This document shows, in pieces, positions 26,222-38,900 of a DNA stretch of 64,000 nucleotides (its first letter is position 1; the number at the start of each line of letters is the position of its first letter). Location: positions 2,930,340 through 2,994,339 of the forward strand of contig CM012953.1 of assembly GCA_000181795.3 (NCBI GenBank), given 5' to 3'. The notes under the pieces were generated by a model. That model ran no database searches, was not told the DNA's origin, and was given only the letters and a program-made list of their open reading frames with translations. The position numbers and the translations under genes are program-made. This DNA comes from Trichinella spiralis. Lineage: Eukaryota > Nematoda > Enoplea > Trichinellida > Trichinellidae.

Positions 26222-26670
26222 CAGTGTTTCCCAAAAATTTTCAGGCTATTGCCCCCTTAAGAGGCGTATATTTTTCAAACGCCCCCTCCCTAAATTATTG
26301 CCAAAAATGATGAATTTTTAAATAGGCTATTGATTCAAATCGAGGGTTTTTTTCAAAAATAATCATATAGTGAGGAAATAATTAATGTGATGTATGGGCT
26401 TAGTGCGTTGCGACTAATCTGTCTACATTGGGTTCAATGTTGGTAAGAAACAGTCGTAAGTGCTATGAGCGAAGAAGATGAAGAAGACAGATTGCAGAGA
26501 GTCATATTACATTAAACACACAAAAATTAATAAATATTCTTAAAGCAACTGCTGAACAAATATCATTATAAACACAAAACATAAAACATATTGTGTTCAC
26601 GCGCCCCCTAGTGTCTCTTTACTTCCCACTGCCCCCAAGGGGGCGATATCACCCACTTTGAGAATCACTA
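26222..26670. mobile_element. Non-autonomous hAT-type element (MITE)
   Basis: 449 bp with imperfect terminal inverted repeats: CAGTGTTTCCCAAA at the left end and TAGTGATTCTCAAAGTGGG as the reverse complement of the right end. An 8-bp target duplication CTTTACAG flanks it (26214-26221 and 26671-26678). GCCCCC-rich subterminal stretches at both ends are typical of hAT elements of the Charlie kind. No transposase of useful length is encoded. Confidence 0.85.
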
Positions 26671-26801
26671 CTTTACAGCATTCAACACCTTAATATAAGA
26701 AATGCATAATTACCATAAAGAAAGAATAATCATTTATTGGCAGAGCATATTTTCTTTATGCATTCAATTCTGCACATGCCTGCGATTCCTAATTTTAAAT
26801 A

Positions 26802-27190
26802 CAGTGAAACCTGTGTAAGTTGAACACCCTCCGTGCAGAGAAATTTGTTCAAGATAGACAGGTTTTCAACTTAGAAAGGTTTTAAAAAGTTTAGCCGAAA
26901 AAAAGGCAGTTCATCAAAAATTAACAAATAGGCAACTCTTTTATTTGTCATCAACTGTTAAGTAATCCAAAATACTAGATTGACGGCTGCGTCGGATGCG
27001 CTTTTCTGCTTCCATTACTTCTAATTTAGATTCTATTTGTAAAAGTGTTGGTGCTATATCAGGGTGTTCTTGAAACAAATATCTTTGTAATTTTCGTATC
27101 ATTGTTATGCTTCTGAATATGTCAGTTTCTCATCAAGTGGGTCCTCAACTTCTTCTGATAACACCTCTTTGGCATTCGACTTGACAACAA
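26802..27190 (-). mobile_element. Tigger/pogo-type transposon fragment cut by the assembly gap
   Basis: The left end begins CAGTGAAACCTGTGTAAG after a TA, the usual pogo/Tigger terminus and target. The minus strand encodes a transposase-like C-terminus (26941-27110) containing RKLQRYLFQEHPD and ending ILDYLTVDDK-stop. The remainder is lost in the run of Ns. The terminus differs from that of the Tigger-like element at 36365, so it is a different family member. Confidence 0.6.
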
Positions 27191-27200
27191 NNNNNNNNNN
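27191..27200. other. Assembly gap (10 N)
   Basis: Ten Ns of nominal length. Sequence to the right (27201-27600) has many extra single bases compared with its paralogue at 30403-30800. Confidence 1.
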
Positions 27201-27342
27201 ATTAACAGGATGCGGTTGTTTCAGGTGTAAGTGTGCATATTTAAATGATCTCTTCATAGCGTTGGAATGATAGATAGCACATCTCTATTGCAATTGCTGG
27301 GGAATTTGAAGTGGAAATTTCCAAAAACGAATTTGATTACAG

Positions 27343-27725
27343 AGATTTTACCGAAAAAGTACTTGTGAAGAAAATTAAAGACAAGCATCAAAGTTTGGAC
27401 AACAAGAGATAAAAATATGGAAAACTGACTGTCGGATTTTGAACAGAAAATATAAAATTAGTAACGAGTCCTTATTACTATCGGTGGCCACGCAAGTTCT
27501 CTTGAAAGTGATGTCTCTCAATGGTTAATTAGTGAACCAGGAAACAAATTTTGTGCAATTGACAAACCTTACCAAGTAAATATGAAATTATTACGGCACT
27601 CATAAAACAAAATATTTTTTTAGAAGAGCCAAACAAAAGAGCCAGCAATAGCGGTTTGCATTGATGATGCTACAATTTTTGGTCATTTTAATGTAATTGG
27701 TCAGAATGTAGAAAATTGCGCATGA
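27343..27725 (+). CDS. DNase II-like gene, copy E, 3' part only
   Basis: Only exon 5 (27343-27575) and exon 6 (27624-27725) are present; earlier exons fall in the assembly gap. Exon 6 is clean and encodes KSQTKEPAIAVCIDDATIFG and a final NVENCA. Exon 5 is 233 bases instead of 227, with extra bases mostly in A or T runs, so it does not read through. These look like sequencing errors at a contig end rather than true mutations, because the following 2 kb matches its paralogue without such changes. If real, copy E is a pseudogene. Confidence 0.6.
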
Positions 27726-28642
27726 AGCCACACATGATGACGGAACTCATTTCATGTCTGAAAACTGTAGTTGAAGAAAACAGAAATAAAATTTACTCTA
27801 TGTACGTGAGATTTAACAAAATATATTTCAATGAACAGTTCGGCATGAACCATATTTTAGTTTGTTACTTTTCCATACAGTTTATTAAGTTGCAAACTTA
27901 TTCACGATCGTTTCTGTAATAGGCAATTTTATTATAAGTAGTATACTTTAGCAAGGGTTGCATCGATCATTTGCGCATGCGTTGAGCATTGCTGATGTTA
28001 TATCTGTCATTTTTTTGTTTGAATAATTGAAAATTCTTTAAAAAAAAGAAATATGCGTTATTTAATTTTCTATTAATTTTGATTTCATAGAAACATGTTT
28101 CTGAGCGTTATTTCGCATTTTTTCAGCAAATTAAATCATATTCTTATTATTCAAAACAATCTGATAATATGTAAGTAAGGAATTCATATTGCAAAGCGTA
28201 CATATCGCAAATGAAACTGATATTACCATATGCATGTTTTTTTCAGCATTCCCTGTCTTCAGTATACAAAAATTTGATATAATTTTTTCTGGAAATGAAA
28301 TTCTTTCTCTAAAATAATACTTCAATAAACAATCCATTTCGACCACATTATACTGGACATATTCCACCTCACTACTTTTATTGTTTAAATGATATTTTAT
28401 CTGTGAAATGATAAATTAATGGAAAATGACTGTTCAAGCCATTTTAAAGAAGAACATTTTAGATATGAAGCTTTATTTAAATTATTATATCTGATAAGAA
28501 AATATTTATTTGCAGTGCAATGGTTAAACATTTATTTTACAACAATCTGTATTTATTTGATTGAAGAATAAATCTTAGAAAATTTACATCAAAAGAAGCT
28601 GCTTAATTATTAATAGGGTGACAAACATTAACGAATCTCAAT

Positions 28643-30924
28643 ATGCTTGTTAATGCAGACTGCTTTATAATGCACTTTAGTTGGATTTTTGTTTTATGCT
28701 TCTCTTTTCCAAGGTATTCAGTAGCTACATCAAAATGTTATGGTTTGAATGGTGCTGCGCCAGCAGATTGGTAAAAATTATTTTTTAACTTTCTGTTTGT
28801 TCTAAACGCCGATGCAGAATATGCGTAGCGTCTCCCTGTGAAAGCAAAGAGAACACTTTCACTTATATGTAATAAATAAAACATTAATAACCATAGAAGC
28901 TATAGCAGGACACTAATGATATCATTCGAATTCTACCATGTAATCATATCCATTATTTTCCGAAGAATTTCAAATCATTGTGAATATTTTATTTTAACAG
29001 AAAAGAAATAGTGGATTTTTGAATAATTTAATTGCTTTACATGCACGTTTGCAAGATCCATGTAAAAATAACTTGCAAATAAACAGCAGCGGTATTAAGC
29101 TACTGAAGTGATTAGCGTACAATGGCAGCAAATGTCAAATACGTTTTTGTGCTGCTGATAATTCTTTCTCCTTAGTTATGTTAAGGAGGAACGTGTCTTG
29201 AGCAATAGTTGAAATGTTCCAAAAAGTTAATTTTACATCTTCTTAATAAACAAAACTTTTGCTGCATTAGGTTTTGTAGATAACATTTATTAATTATAAA
29301 AAAAATAAAAATTATGAAACGATTAACAAGAGAATTCACTAACTCATCACTTATTCTATATAGGGTTGTTATATACAAAGCTCCAGCTCAAAATAGAGGA
29401 AAAGCATTGATTGCGGGCGCTAACCCTAATGCATGGCAAAATACTCAAGATCTTACGGGGCCTAATGGACATGCAGTTGTAAAATCACTTGAACATGTCA
29501 TTATGGCAGATGCAGCAAACAAATTTATTGCCTACAGCAATATTCCACCGGATGTTCCGAAAGTGAAAACAAAATCAAATAGCAAAGGTAACAACAGTAA
29601 ACGTTAAAACAAGAAATGAAAATTTTTATAATTATCATTTTTCTCAGGTGTGCTAATGATGAATCCACATGCCCCAGATGAAGCATCATGGATTGTTCAC
29701 ACAATACCAGGATTCCCGAAAGCGCTAAGAGGATACGTATTTCCACCTGCAGAAATTCAGAAAGGACATTTGTTTATCTGTTTGACAATTAAGGGAAGTG
29801 AAATTGATGCAATTGGTAAATTCATTTGTATGAAAAAACATTAAATTTACACAGAACTATTTGACAAATGCTTATAATTCCATACAAAAAAAATATGAAG
29901 CAATTATAATTGAACAATAATTTCATATGATAAAATGCATGCAATTTCTAGCAATGGCCTTGAGAATTGCAACTCCATTGATATATCACAATGATATACC
30001 AGATGCTCAGATAAATTCTCGACCAGATCTCAAAAAATTGGTTAACGGTGAATCAAGATTAACACCACCGCTAACAGTGACACGGCAAATTTCAACAGCA
30101 GCTGCTGCAGGATTAAAAGTGACAATATATAGTAAAGGTGAAAAATCAAAATATGGTGAGTCACATGTGCTAAATTTTAGGAACAAACATCTGGCAGAAT
30201 TTTGCACAACTAACATAAATCTGCTTTCATAATTCATTTTTATTTTACAGTAATAGCATATGCGGCAAACAGAGAAAAGTTTGCTGAAATTAAAATCATA
30301 ATTATAATTTGATCCTGAGAAACACTTTGTGCGGTAAAGAAAATTTTCAGAATTTTTTTTACAGAAATATAGGATGTTTTTGTAAAACGCTGTTATAATC
30401 AACGCAATGAACAGAATGCATTTTTACAGTTGTAAGGTGTGCATTTTTAAAATGATCTCATCATATGCATTTGAATGGATAAATAGCACATCTCTTATTG
30501 CAATTTGCTCTGAATTTAATGTAAATTTCAAAAAGAATTAATTACAGAGATTTACCGAAAAGTACTTGTGAAGAAATTAAAGACAAGCATCAAAGTTTGG
30601 ACAACAAGAGATAAAATATTGAAAACTGACTGTCGGATTTTGAACAGAAATATAAAATTAGTAACGAGTCCTATTACTATCGGTGGCCACGCAAGTTCTC
30701 TTGAAAGTGATGTCTCTCAATGGTTAATTAGTGAACCAGGAAACAAATTTTGTGCAATTGACAAACCTTACCAAGTAAATATGAAATTATTAGGGCACTC
30801 ATAAAACAAAATATTTTTTTAGAAGAGCCAAACAAAAGAGCCAGCAATAGCGGTTTGCATTGATGATGCTACAATTTTTGGTCATTTTAATGTAATTGGT
30901 CAGAATGTAGAAAATTGCGCATGA
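28643..30924 (+). CDS. DNase II-like secreted protein, copy F
   Basis: Six exons: 28643-28770, 29364-29587, 29648-29815, 29952-30155, 30548-30774 and 30823-30924; 350 residues. Signal peptide, then KCYGLNGAAPADW. Exon 2 (VVIYKAPAQNRGKALIAG) appears identical to exon 2 of copy G. Exon 3 carries WIVHTIPGFP. The HxK positions are SNSKG and SDVSQW, so both histidines are lost. Exon 5 ends DKPYQ, where all other copies have PYH. Six cysteines are present. The upstream neighbour is truncated copy E and the downstream neighbour copy G, all on the same strand. Confidence 0.9.
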
Positions 30925-31845
30925 AGCCACACATGATGACGGAACTCATTTCATGTCTGAAAACTGTAGTTGAAGAAAACAGAAATAAAATTTACTCTAT
31001 GTACGTGAGATTTAACAAAATATATTTCAATGAACAGTTCGGCATGAACCATATTTTAGTTTGTTACTTTTCCATACAGTTTATTAAGTTGCAAACTTAT
31101 TCACGATCGTTTCTGTAATAGGCAATTTTATTATAAGTAGTATACTTTAGCAAGGGTTGCATCGATCATTTGCGCATGCGTTGAGCATTGCTGATGTTAT
31201 ATCTGTCATTTTTTTGTTTGAATAATTGAAAATTCTTTAAAAAAAAGAAATATGCGTTATTTAATTTTCTATTAATTTTGATTTCATAGAAACATGTTTC
31301 TGAGCGTTATTTCGCATTTTTTCAGCAAATTAAATCATATTCTTATTATTCAAAACAATCTGATAATATGTAAGTAAGGAATTCATATTGCAAAGCGTAC
31401 ATATCGCAAAATGAAACTGATATTAACCATATGCATGTTTTTTTCAGCATTCCCTGTCTTCAGTATACAAAAAATTTGATATAAATTTTTCTGGAAATGA
31501 AATTCTTTCTCTAAAGTAATACTTCAATAAACAATCCATTTCGTTCACATTTTACTGGACATATTGCTCCTCACTACTTTTATTGCTTAAATGATATTTT
31601 ATCTGTGAAATGATAAATTAATGGAAAATGACTGTTCAAGCCATTTTAAAGAAGAACATTTTAGATATGAAGCTTTATTTAAATTATTATATCTGATAAG
31701 AAAATATTTATTTGCAGCGCAATGGTTAAACATTTATTTTACAACAATCTGTATTTATTTGATTGAAGAATAAATCTTAGAAAATTTACATCAAAAGAAG
31801 CTGCTTAATTATTTAATAGGGTGACAAACATTAACGAACCTCAAT

Positions 31846-34120
31846 ATGCTTGTTAATGGAGACTGCTTTATAATGCGCTTTAGGTGGATTTTTGTTTTAT
31901 GCTTCTCTTTTCCAAGGTATTCAGTAGCTACATCAAAATGTTATGGTTTGAATGGTGCTGCGCCAGCAGATTGGTAAAAATTATTTTTTAACTTTCTGTT
32001 TGTTCTAAACGCCGATGCAGAATATGCGTAGCGTCTCCCTGTGAAAGCAAAGAGAACATTTTCACTTAAATGTAATATATAAAACATTAATAACCATAGA
32101 AGCTATAGCAGGAAACTAATGATATCATTCTAATTCTACCATGTAATCATATCCATTATTTTCCGAAGAATTTCAAATCATTGTGAATATTTTATTTTAA
32201 CAGAAAAGAAATAGTGGATTTTTGAATAATTTAATTGCTTTACATGCACGTTTGCAAGATCCATGTAAAAATAACTTGCAAATAAACAGCAGCGGTATTA
32301 AGCTACTGAAGTGATTAGCGTACAATGGCAGCAAATGTCAAATACGTTTTTGTGCTGCTGATAATTCTTTCTCCTTAGTTATGTTAAGGAGGAACGTGTC
32401 TTGAGCAATAGTTGAAATGTTCCAAAAAGTTAATTTTACATCTTCTTAATAAACAAAACTTTTGCTGCATTAGGTTTTGTAGATAACATTTATTAATTAT
32501 AAAAAAAATAAAAATTATGAAACGATTAACAAGAGAATTCACTAACTCATCACTTATTCTATATAGGGTTGTTATATACAAAGCTCCAGCTCAAAATAGA
32601 GGAAAAGCATTGATTGCGGGCGCTAACCCTAATGCATGGCAAAATACTCAAGATCTTACGGGGCCTAATGGACATGCAGTTGTAAAATCACTTGAACATG
32701 TCATTATGGCAGATGCAGCAAACAAATTTATTGCCTACAGCAATATTCCACCGGATGTTCCGAAAGTGAAAACAAAATCAAATAGCAAAGGTAACAACAG
32801 TAAACGTTAAAACAAGAAATGGAAATTTTTATAATTATCATTTTACTTAGGTGTGCTAATGATGAATCCACAGGCCCTAGATGAAGCATCATGGATTGTT
32901 CACACAATACCAGGATTCCCTAAAGCGTTAAGAGGATACGTATTTCCACCTGCAGAAATTCAGAAAGGACATTTGTTTATTTGTCTGACAATTAAGGAAA
33001 GTGAAATTGATGCAATTGGTAAATTTATTTGCATGAAAAAGATTACATTTACGCAGAACTATTTGGAAGATGCTTCACATTTCATGCAAAAAAAGAATTT
33101 GAAGCAAATATGTTTGAATAATAATTAAATATAATAAATGCATGCAATTTCTAGCAATGTCCTTGAGAATTGCAACTCCACTGATATATCACAATGATAT
33201 ACCAGATGATCCAGTTCGACCAAATCTGAAGAAATTGGTTAATGGTGAATCAAGATTAACACCACCGTTAACAGTGACACGGCAAATTTCAACAGCAGCT
33301 GCTCCAGGACTGAAAGTGACAATATATAGTAAAGGTGAAAAATCAAAATATGGTAAGTTACATGTGTTACTGCTAAATTTTCAGAACAAACATCTGGCCG
33401 AATTTTGCTCTGCTGATATAAATCTGCTTTCATTCGTCTTTTGTATTACAGTAATAGTATATGTAGCAAACAAAAAAGTTTGCTGAAATTCATGATTATA
33501 ATTTGATCCTGAGAAACACTTTGTGCGGTAAAGAAAATTTTCAGAATTTTTTTTACAGAAATATAGGATGTTTTTGTAAAACGCTGTTATAATCAACGAA
33601 ATGAACAGAATGCATTTTTACAGTTGTAAGGTGTGCATTTTTAAAATGATCTCATCATATGCATTTGAATGGATAAATAGCACGTCTCTTATTGCAATTT
33701 GCTCTGAATTTAATGTAAATTTCAAAAAGAACTAATTACAGAGATTTACCGAAAAGTACTTGTGAAGAAATTAAAGACAAGCATCAAAGTTTGGACAACA
33801 AGAGATAAAATATTGAAAACTGACTGTCGGATTTTGGACAAAAGTATAAAATTGGTAACGAGTCCTATTAGAATCGGTGACCATGCAAGTTCTCTTGAAA
33901 ATGATGTCTCTCAATGGTTAATTAGTGAACCAGGAAACAAATTTTGTGTTATTGACAAACCTTACCATGTAAATTTGTAATAATTGAAAAGCAATTGTAG
34001 AACAATATGTTTTTTTAGAAAAGTCAAACAAAAGAGCCAGCAATGGCGGTTTGCATTGATGATGCTACAATTTTTGGTCTTTTCAATGTAATTGGTCAGA
34101 ATGTAGAAAATTGCGCATGA
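31846..34120 (+). CDS. DNase II-like secreted protein, copy G (mosaic)
   Basis: Six exons: 31846-31973, 32567-32790, 32851-33018, 33155-33352, 33742-33968 and 34019-34120; 348 residues. The gene is a patchwork. The upstream region and first half of exon 1 (MRFRWIFVLCFSFP) match copy C; the second half of exon 1, most of intron 1 and exon 2 match copy F; exon 4 has the two-codon deletion of copy C (DIPDDPVRPN); exon 5 has its own variant (SPIRIGDHASS). HxK positions are SNSKG and NDVSQW. Six cysteines are kept. Exon 6 has FGLFNVIG where other copies have FGHF. The reading frame is open throughout. Confidence 0.9.
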
Positions 34121-34810
34121 AGCCACAAGGCTGATGATCGAACTCATTTTATATATGATAACTTCAAATGAATAAAATGGAAAGAAAATTTACTGCATGC
34201 ACCTAAAATTTAACTAAATACATTTAAACATCAACGGTCAACTACAACCATATTTTTATTCTTGGTTTTCTAAGTAGTTTATTAAGTTTTTAACTCAATC
34301 AAAATGTTCAAAGCAACCTTTCTGTACTGAGCAATTTTATGCAAATTAGAATACTTTAACTGAGATTGAACAGATCGGTTTCCGTATGCATTGACCATTA
34401 CTAATGTTATATCTGTCAATTTTTCGTTTGAATAATTGAAAATTCTACGTTATTTAATTTTCTGTTAATTTTCATTTCATAGAAACATATTTCCATGTGC
34501 TATTGCGCATTTGCCAACAACCGAAATCATATTCTTATTATTCAAAACAATTTGATAATATGTAAGTAAGGAATTCATATTGCAAAGTGCTCATTTTGGA
34601 AAATAAAACTGATGTTAACGGTATGCATATTTTTCAAAGCATTCCTTGTCTTCAATATACAAAGCATATAAAATTCATTTAAAATAAGTATTCATTTGAT
34701 ATAATTTATTCTGGAAATAAATTTTTCTCTTTAATATGATATTTCAACAAATAATCAATTTCGATCACATTTTACTGGACATATTGCTCCTCACAATCAC
34801 AACCTCATAT

Positions 34811-35720
34811 CCCTACGGTTATTATAAGGGGTTTGGTTGGACCCCAGCAACGGAAAACTAAAAATACCTCAGAAGTTGATTTCCAGCTGAGTTGAATCAA
34901 ACGTTGTGCAGTAATTGTTATAGGCCAGGTCAACAACCTTCAGCCTGAAGGATTTTTTGAAAGCCCAATAGCAGTTTGTGTGTGATTAATTTTCTTTTGT
35001 TAGTATGAAGAAAAGGCATTGACGTCACATGGAATATCAGAAGTTGATCTTCAATAATAGATAAAATGAGAAATCAGAACAAATGTTGCAAAAGATCGTA
35101 AACTAGCATTAGCTAATTACTGACCAATCGCGAGCAATCTTTCAGAGAACAGTAGATCACATGAAATTTCGTTAGTAACAGATATTTCAGTCATGAATGT
35201 CTACAATTTTTTGTCGGAGGCAGAACAGAACAGCGAGTTTAAAACAGAGATAATATCAGATGATGAAGATATCATCCTTTCTGATTTCTCTGAAGAAAAA
35301 TTAAAAGGAACAAGAAGAAAATAACTATGTTGTCTATATTTGCGTGCACGCGCATATTTGAATTAGAAATTTCAAAAAGGAAGCGGTATCTTTGACAGTA
35401 GGTGACTTGTTGTACAGATATAATTCATCAGCACCGATTAGACTCACAGCTATAAACAATAGCTTGCAGGCGTGTGAAAAATAATTACACCGGTCAATCA
35501 AGATTACATACGCCAACATCATTTTGTCTACCTTAATTATCACTACCGCGACAATAAAAATTTTTGTGAAAAAAAGAGGCTTCCGGTTGATTTTAGCTGC
35601 CACGACTTTTTTTATTGGTTCACACATATCAGCTAACGTGCAAATGCAAATAAAATAGTGGGGCCAGCCAAACCTCTTTTGGTAAAAGTTGCGTGCAAAA
35701 GTGTTTTACTAATCGTAGGG
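34811..35720. mobile_element. piggyBac-like non-autonomous element
   Basis: 910 bp with terminal inverted repeats CCCTACGGTTATTATAA (left) and CCCTACGATTAGTAAAA (reverse complement of right), followed on the right by TTAA (35721-35724), the piggyBac target. The left TTAA is not preserved. Paralogous flanks of copies B, C, F and G show the empty site, TGCTTAAATGATATT or close to it. Inside, 35193-35324 is a 43-codon plus-strand open frame with an acidic stretch (SDDEDIILSDFSEE), like the N-terminus of piggyBac transposases; the remainder of a transposase is absent. Confidence 0.75.
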
Positions 35721-35990
35721 TTAAATGATATTTTATTATCGGTAAAAGAATAAATTAATGGAAAATGAGTGTTCAAGTCATTTTAAAGAAAAACATTTTA
35801 GATGTAAAGCTTTATTTAAATTATTATATCTTATAAGAAAATATTTATTTACAGTGCAATGGGTAAACATTTATTTTACAAGTTTACAATCTGCATTTAT
35901 TTGATTGAATAATAAATCTTAGAAAATTTACAACAACAAAAGAAGCTGCTTAATGATTTGATAGGGCAACAAACATTGACGAATTACAAG

Positions 35991-38900
35991 ATGCTTGTTA
36001 ATGCAGATTGCTTCATAATGCATATTAGATGGGTTTTTGTTTTATGGTTATCTTTTCCCAGATATTCTCTAGCTACATCAAAATGTTATAATTTAGATGG
36101 CACTGCGCCAGCTGATTGGTAAGTGATTGTCATTTTGCAATTTTCTGTTTGTTCAGAGCGTTTTGGTTTTCAATGCAGAATATGCGTAGCGCTTTCTTCT
36201 GAAAGCAAAGAAATCACTTTCAGCGTTTTTCTTGCATGTATTTCATTGAGAGTTAATAAAATACATTGATGGTGGACTCAAATTCATATAATAAATTTTT
36301 CAACACAATCATGAATTACAGCGACAGCTCTTCATAACATATTAAGCATTTGCATTTGCAATTACAGTGAAACTCGGATATAACAATGGGCATTGGGGAC
36401 AGAGATTTTGATCGTCATAACCGGGTTTGCGTACATATAGTTAGTTTATTGATACATATATGGTTAAGTTTATTCGAAAACTTCACTTCTGGTGAAAAAG
36501 TCTTCCAAGGTTGTCTGACGCGTTTCGGTCTGTGATCTTTGACGAATTGTATTGTAGAGATGGCTTTAACAATTCCTTCGTCAGCACTTTCCGTAGCTTC
36601 AATAAATCGCTCCAGATGGTCAACGCAATCATTTAATTCCGGGTATGTTTTTAACGGGATACTTTCAACAGTTGCTGTATCCGTGTCAGAGTCGTCACTG
36701 TTCTCCTGTTTGTCGCAATGGATGTCATTTACTATGTCATCCATTGTTAATACATCGGACGTAATAGCAGCGGCGTCTATATCTACATAGTCGTCAAGTT
36801 CAGAAATTTCATCAAATTGAGAAATGCTTTCCCTCCGCTTTGTACTGCTGCCTTAATGCAGGCCACACTGAATTGAACCAACTGTCAACGCTTTTAGTGT
36901 TTGAAGACCTTGCTTTGCCACACAGTCGTCCACTGCAAATGTTATGCCTAGCTTCAAACTGGTCAAGCCATCCAGTGGTGCACGTAAAATCAGTATAACC
37001 AAGCACTGTATCAAATTGCTCAGCTTTAATTTTTAAAATTGGTCCACTGATTTGGGTTCCAGTTTTGAAATTTTGCCCTCGAAACCATTCCATCAATGCT
37101 ATCAATGTCGGTTTTCTCACAAAGCAAAACCTTTTCGCAGATGTGATGCCATTTTCATGTGCATCTAGAATAGCGCTTTGATTTTTCCAAATTATAGAAA
37201 CAGTCGACTGTGATGAGCCAAACTGCTCACAAACCGAAGAATTTTTCGTACCATCATTCAATGCATAGATGATAGCAAGTTTTTCTTTCACAGACAATGA
37301 CTTCCTCTTAGCGAGACTGAGCGATATATTAAAAGCACAACGCGCAACAGCTCTGCACCGTCAGTTGCGTCACCACAGTTGTGTGACGTCATTCACTACT
37401 ACTGCAGCTTACGAAAGCTCACAATTGTTATTGATTTCTATCGTTATATCCAAGTTTCAAGATTGATATAAAAAGTGTTTTTCATGTATACCACATAGCC
37501 AAACCAACCAAGGATAAAATTTTTATCGCAGTAGCCGAGACATCGTTATAACCGAGTTCTACTGTATATCATTTTAATTTTATCATGTGTTCATATCATT
37601 ATTTCCCGTAGCAGCTCAAGTAACAGTGATTTCTTTTAGCAGAAAGGGATTTTGCTTATCCATTGAATATTTTTTTCACAAGAATGTAGTTTTTGAATGC
37701 AACAGCTTGCAAAGAAACTTATTGTAACTTGGCGAATTATCTGAAAAATCCTGAACATGCTAGCATATGGAAATTATCTAATTTAAGCTGTTTTTATGCT
37801 GTTTCCATACCTTTAAGTATGCTTAAACTTCTTTCATTATTTTATTTCTTACTTAGTTGAAAAACCATTTCCTATCTTATCACAACGTAAGGTTATTATT
37901 TAAGAAAAGAATCTGATTGCTTTACTTTGTTGGGCAAGGACAAATTTCAGTGATGGCACATTATGAAATAATATTTACATACTATTACACACAATTTCAA
38001 TATTTATGTGAAATCTGTATGCAATATTGCAAAATTTAATTGCTGCAATAGCATTCTAAATGCCGAATTAGCACAGTAGTTTTTTTTTGAAAATTCAAAT
38101 TATATTTAATTGGAATGAAATAAAGAAACGACGCAATTCAACTGGAAAAATTAAATTAATCACCTGTGGATTCATGGTCAAGAATGCCTGAAATAACACT
38201 TGCACAAATTGCAACAATTGCACAAATTATTGTTGACTTGCCAACTAATGCAAATTGAAAAATTCAGCTGTTTCTGATCAACCATTTTTCAGGTTATTAG
38301 GGTAATGCACATTTATGTAATAAAAAGTTTATGAAATTGATATACATGGAATAAAGAAAGTAAAGTTTTTTAAGCTTATTTTATTTGCTCCATATGTGCA
38401 TTGGGAATATACGCACCAAAATAATTAATAAATGGACAGAAACGATATTATATTGCTGAATCAGTTAATATACGATGGTGGCATATATTAAATACATTTT
38501 TGCGCTGGTGATAGCCCTAGTCAATCATGTTAAAACTGTAAAAGATGGTAGTGCTTTTAGCAAAAGTTTGAAGTTTTCATCCGCCAAGTCGTTTTTACAT
38601 TTTTATGTATTCTGCATATAGAAAATTTTTTCTGCTTCACATTTTATAAATAACTATTATTAATTATAATAGTATAATAAAAATTATAAAACTACTAACA
38701 AAAGAATTTAGCTATTTACCACTTATCCTCTATAGGTTTATTGTGTATAAAGCTCCTGCGCAAAATGCAGGAAAAGCATTAATTGCAGGAGGTGGTGCCG
38801 CTGCATGGCAAAATATTGCTGATCTTACTAGGGGTGCTGGACATGCAGTTGTAAAATCACTTGAACATGTCAATGCGGCAAATCCAGAAAACAAATTTAT

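Larger units (their letters stand above)
27201..33130 (+). repeat. 3.2-kb near-identical tandem block (two units)
   Basis: Unit 1 (about 27201-29900) and unit 2 (about 30403-33130) match at an offset of 3199-3203 bases. Long parts look identical, for example 27716-27919 with 30915-31118 and 29314-29607 with 32517-32810. Between these, around 31120-32150, unit 2 instead matches the region of copy C. Each unit runs from the last two exons of one DNase II-like gene into the first exons of the next. Confidence 0.8.

Noticed and set aside
30007-30402. 131-codon minus-strand frame
   Set aside because: Antisense shadow of exon 4 and intron 4 of copy F; similar shadows occur at other copies.
35334-35627. 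97-codon minus-strand frame
   Set aside because: It lies inside the piggyBac-like MITE and shows no family resemblance.
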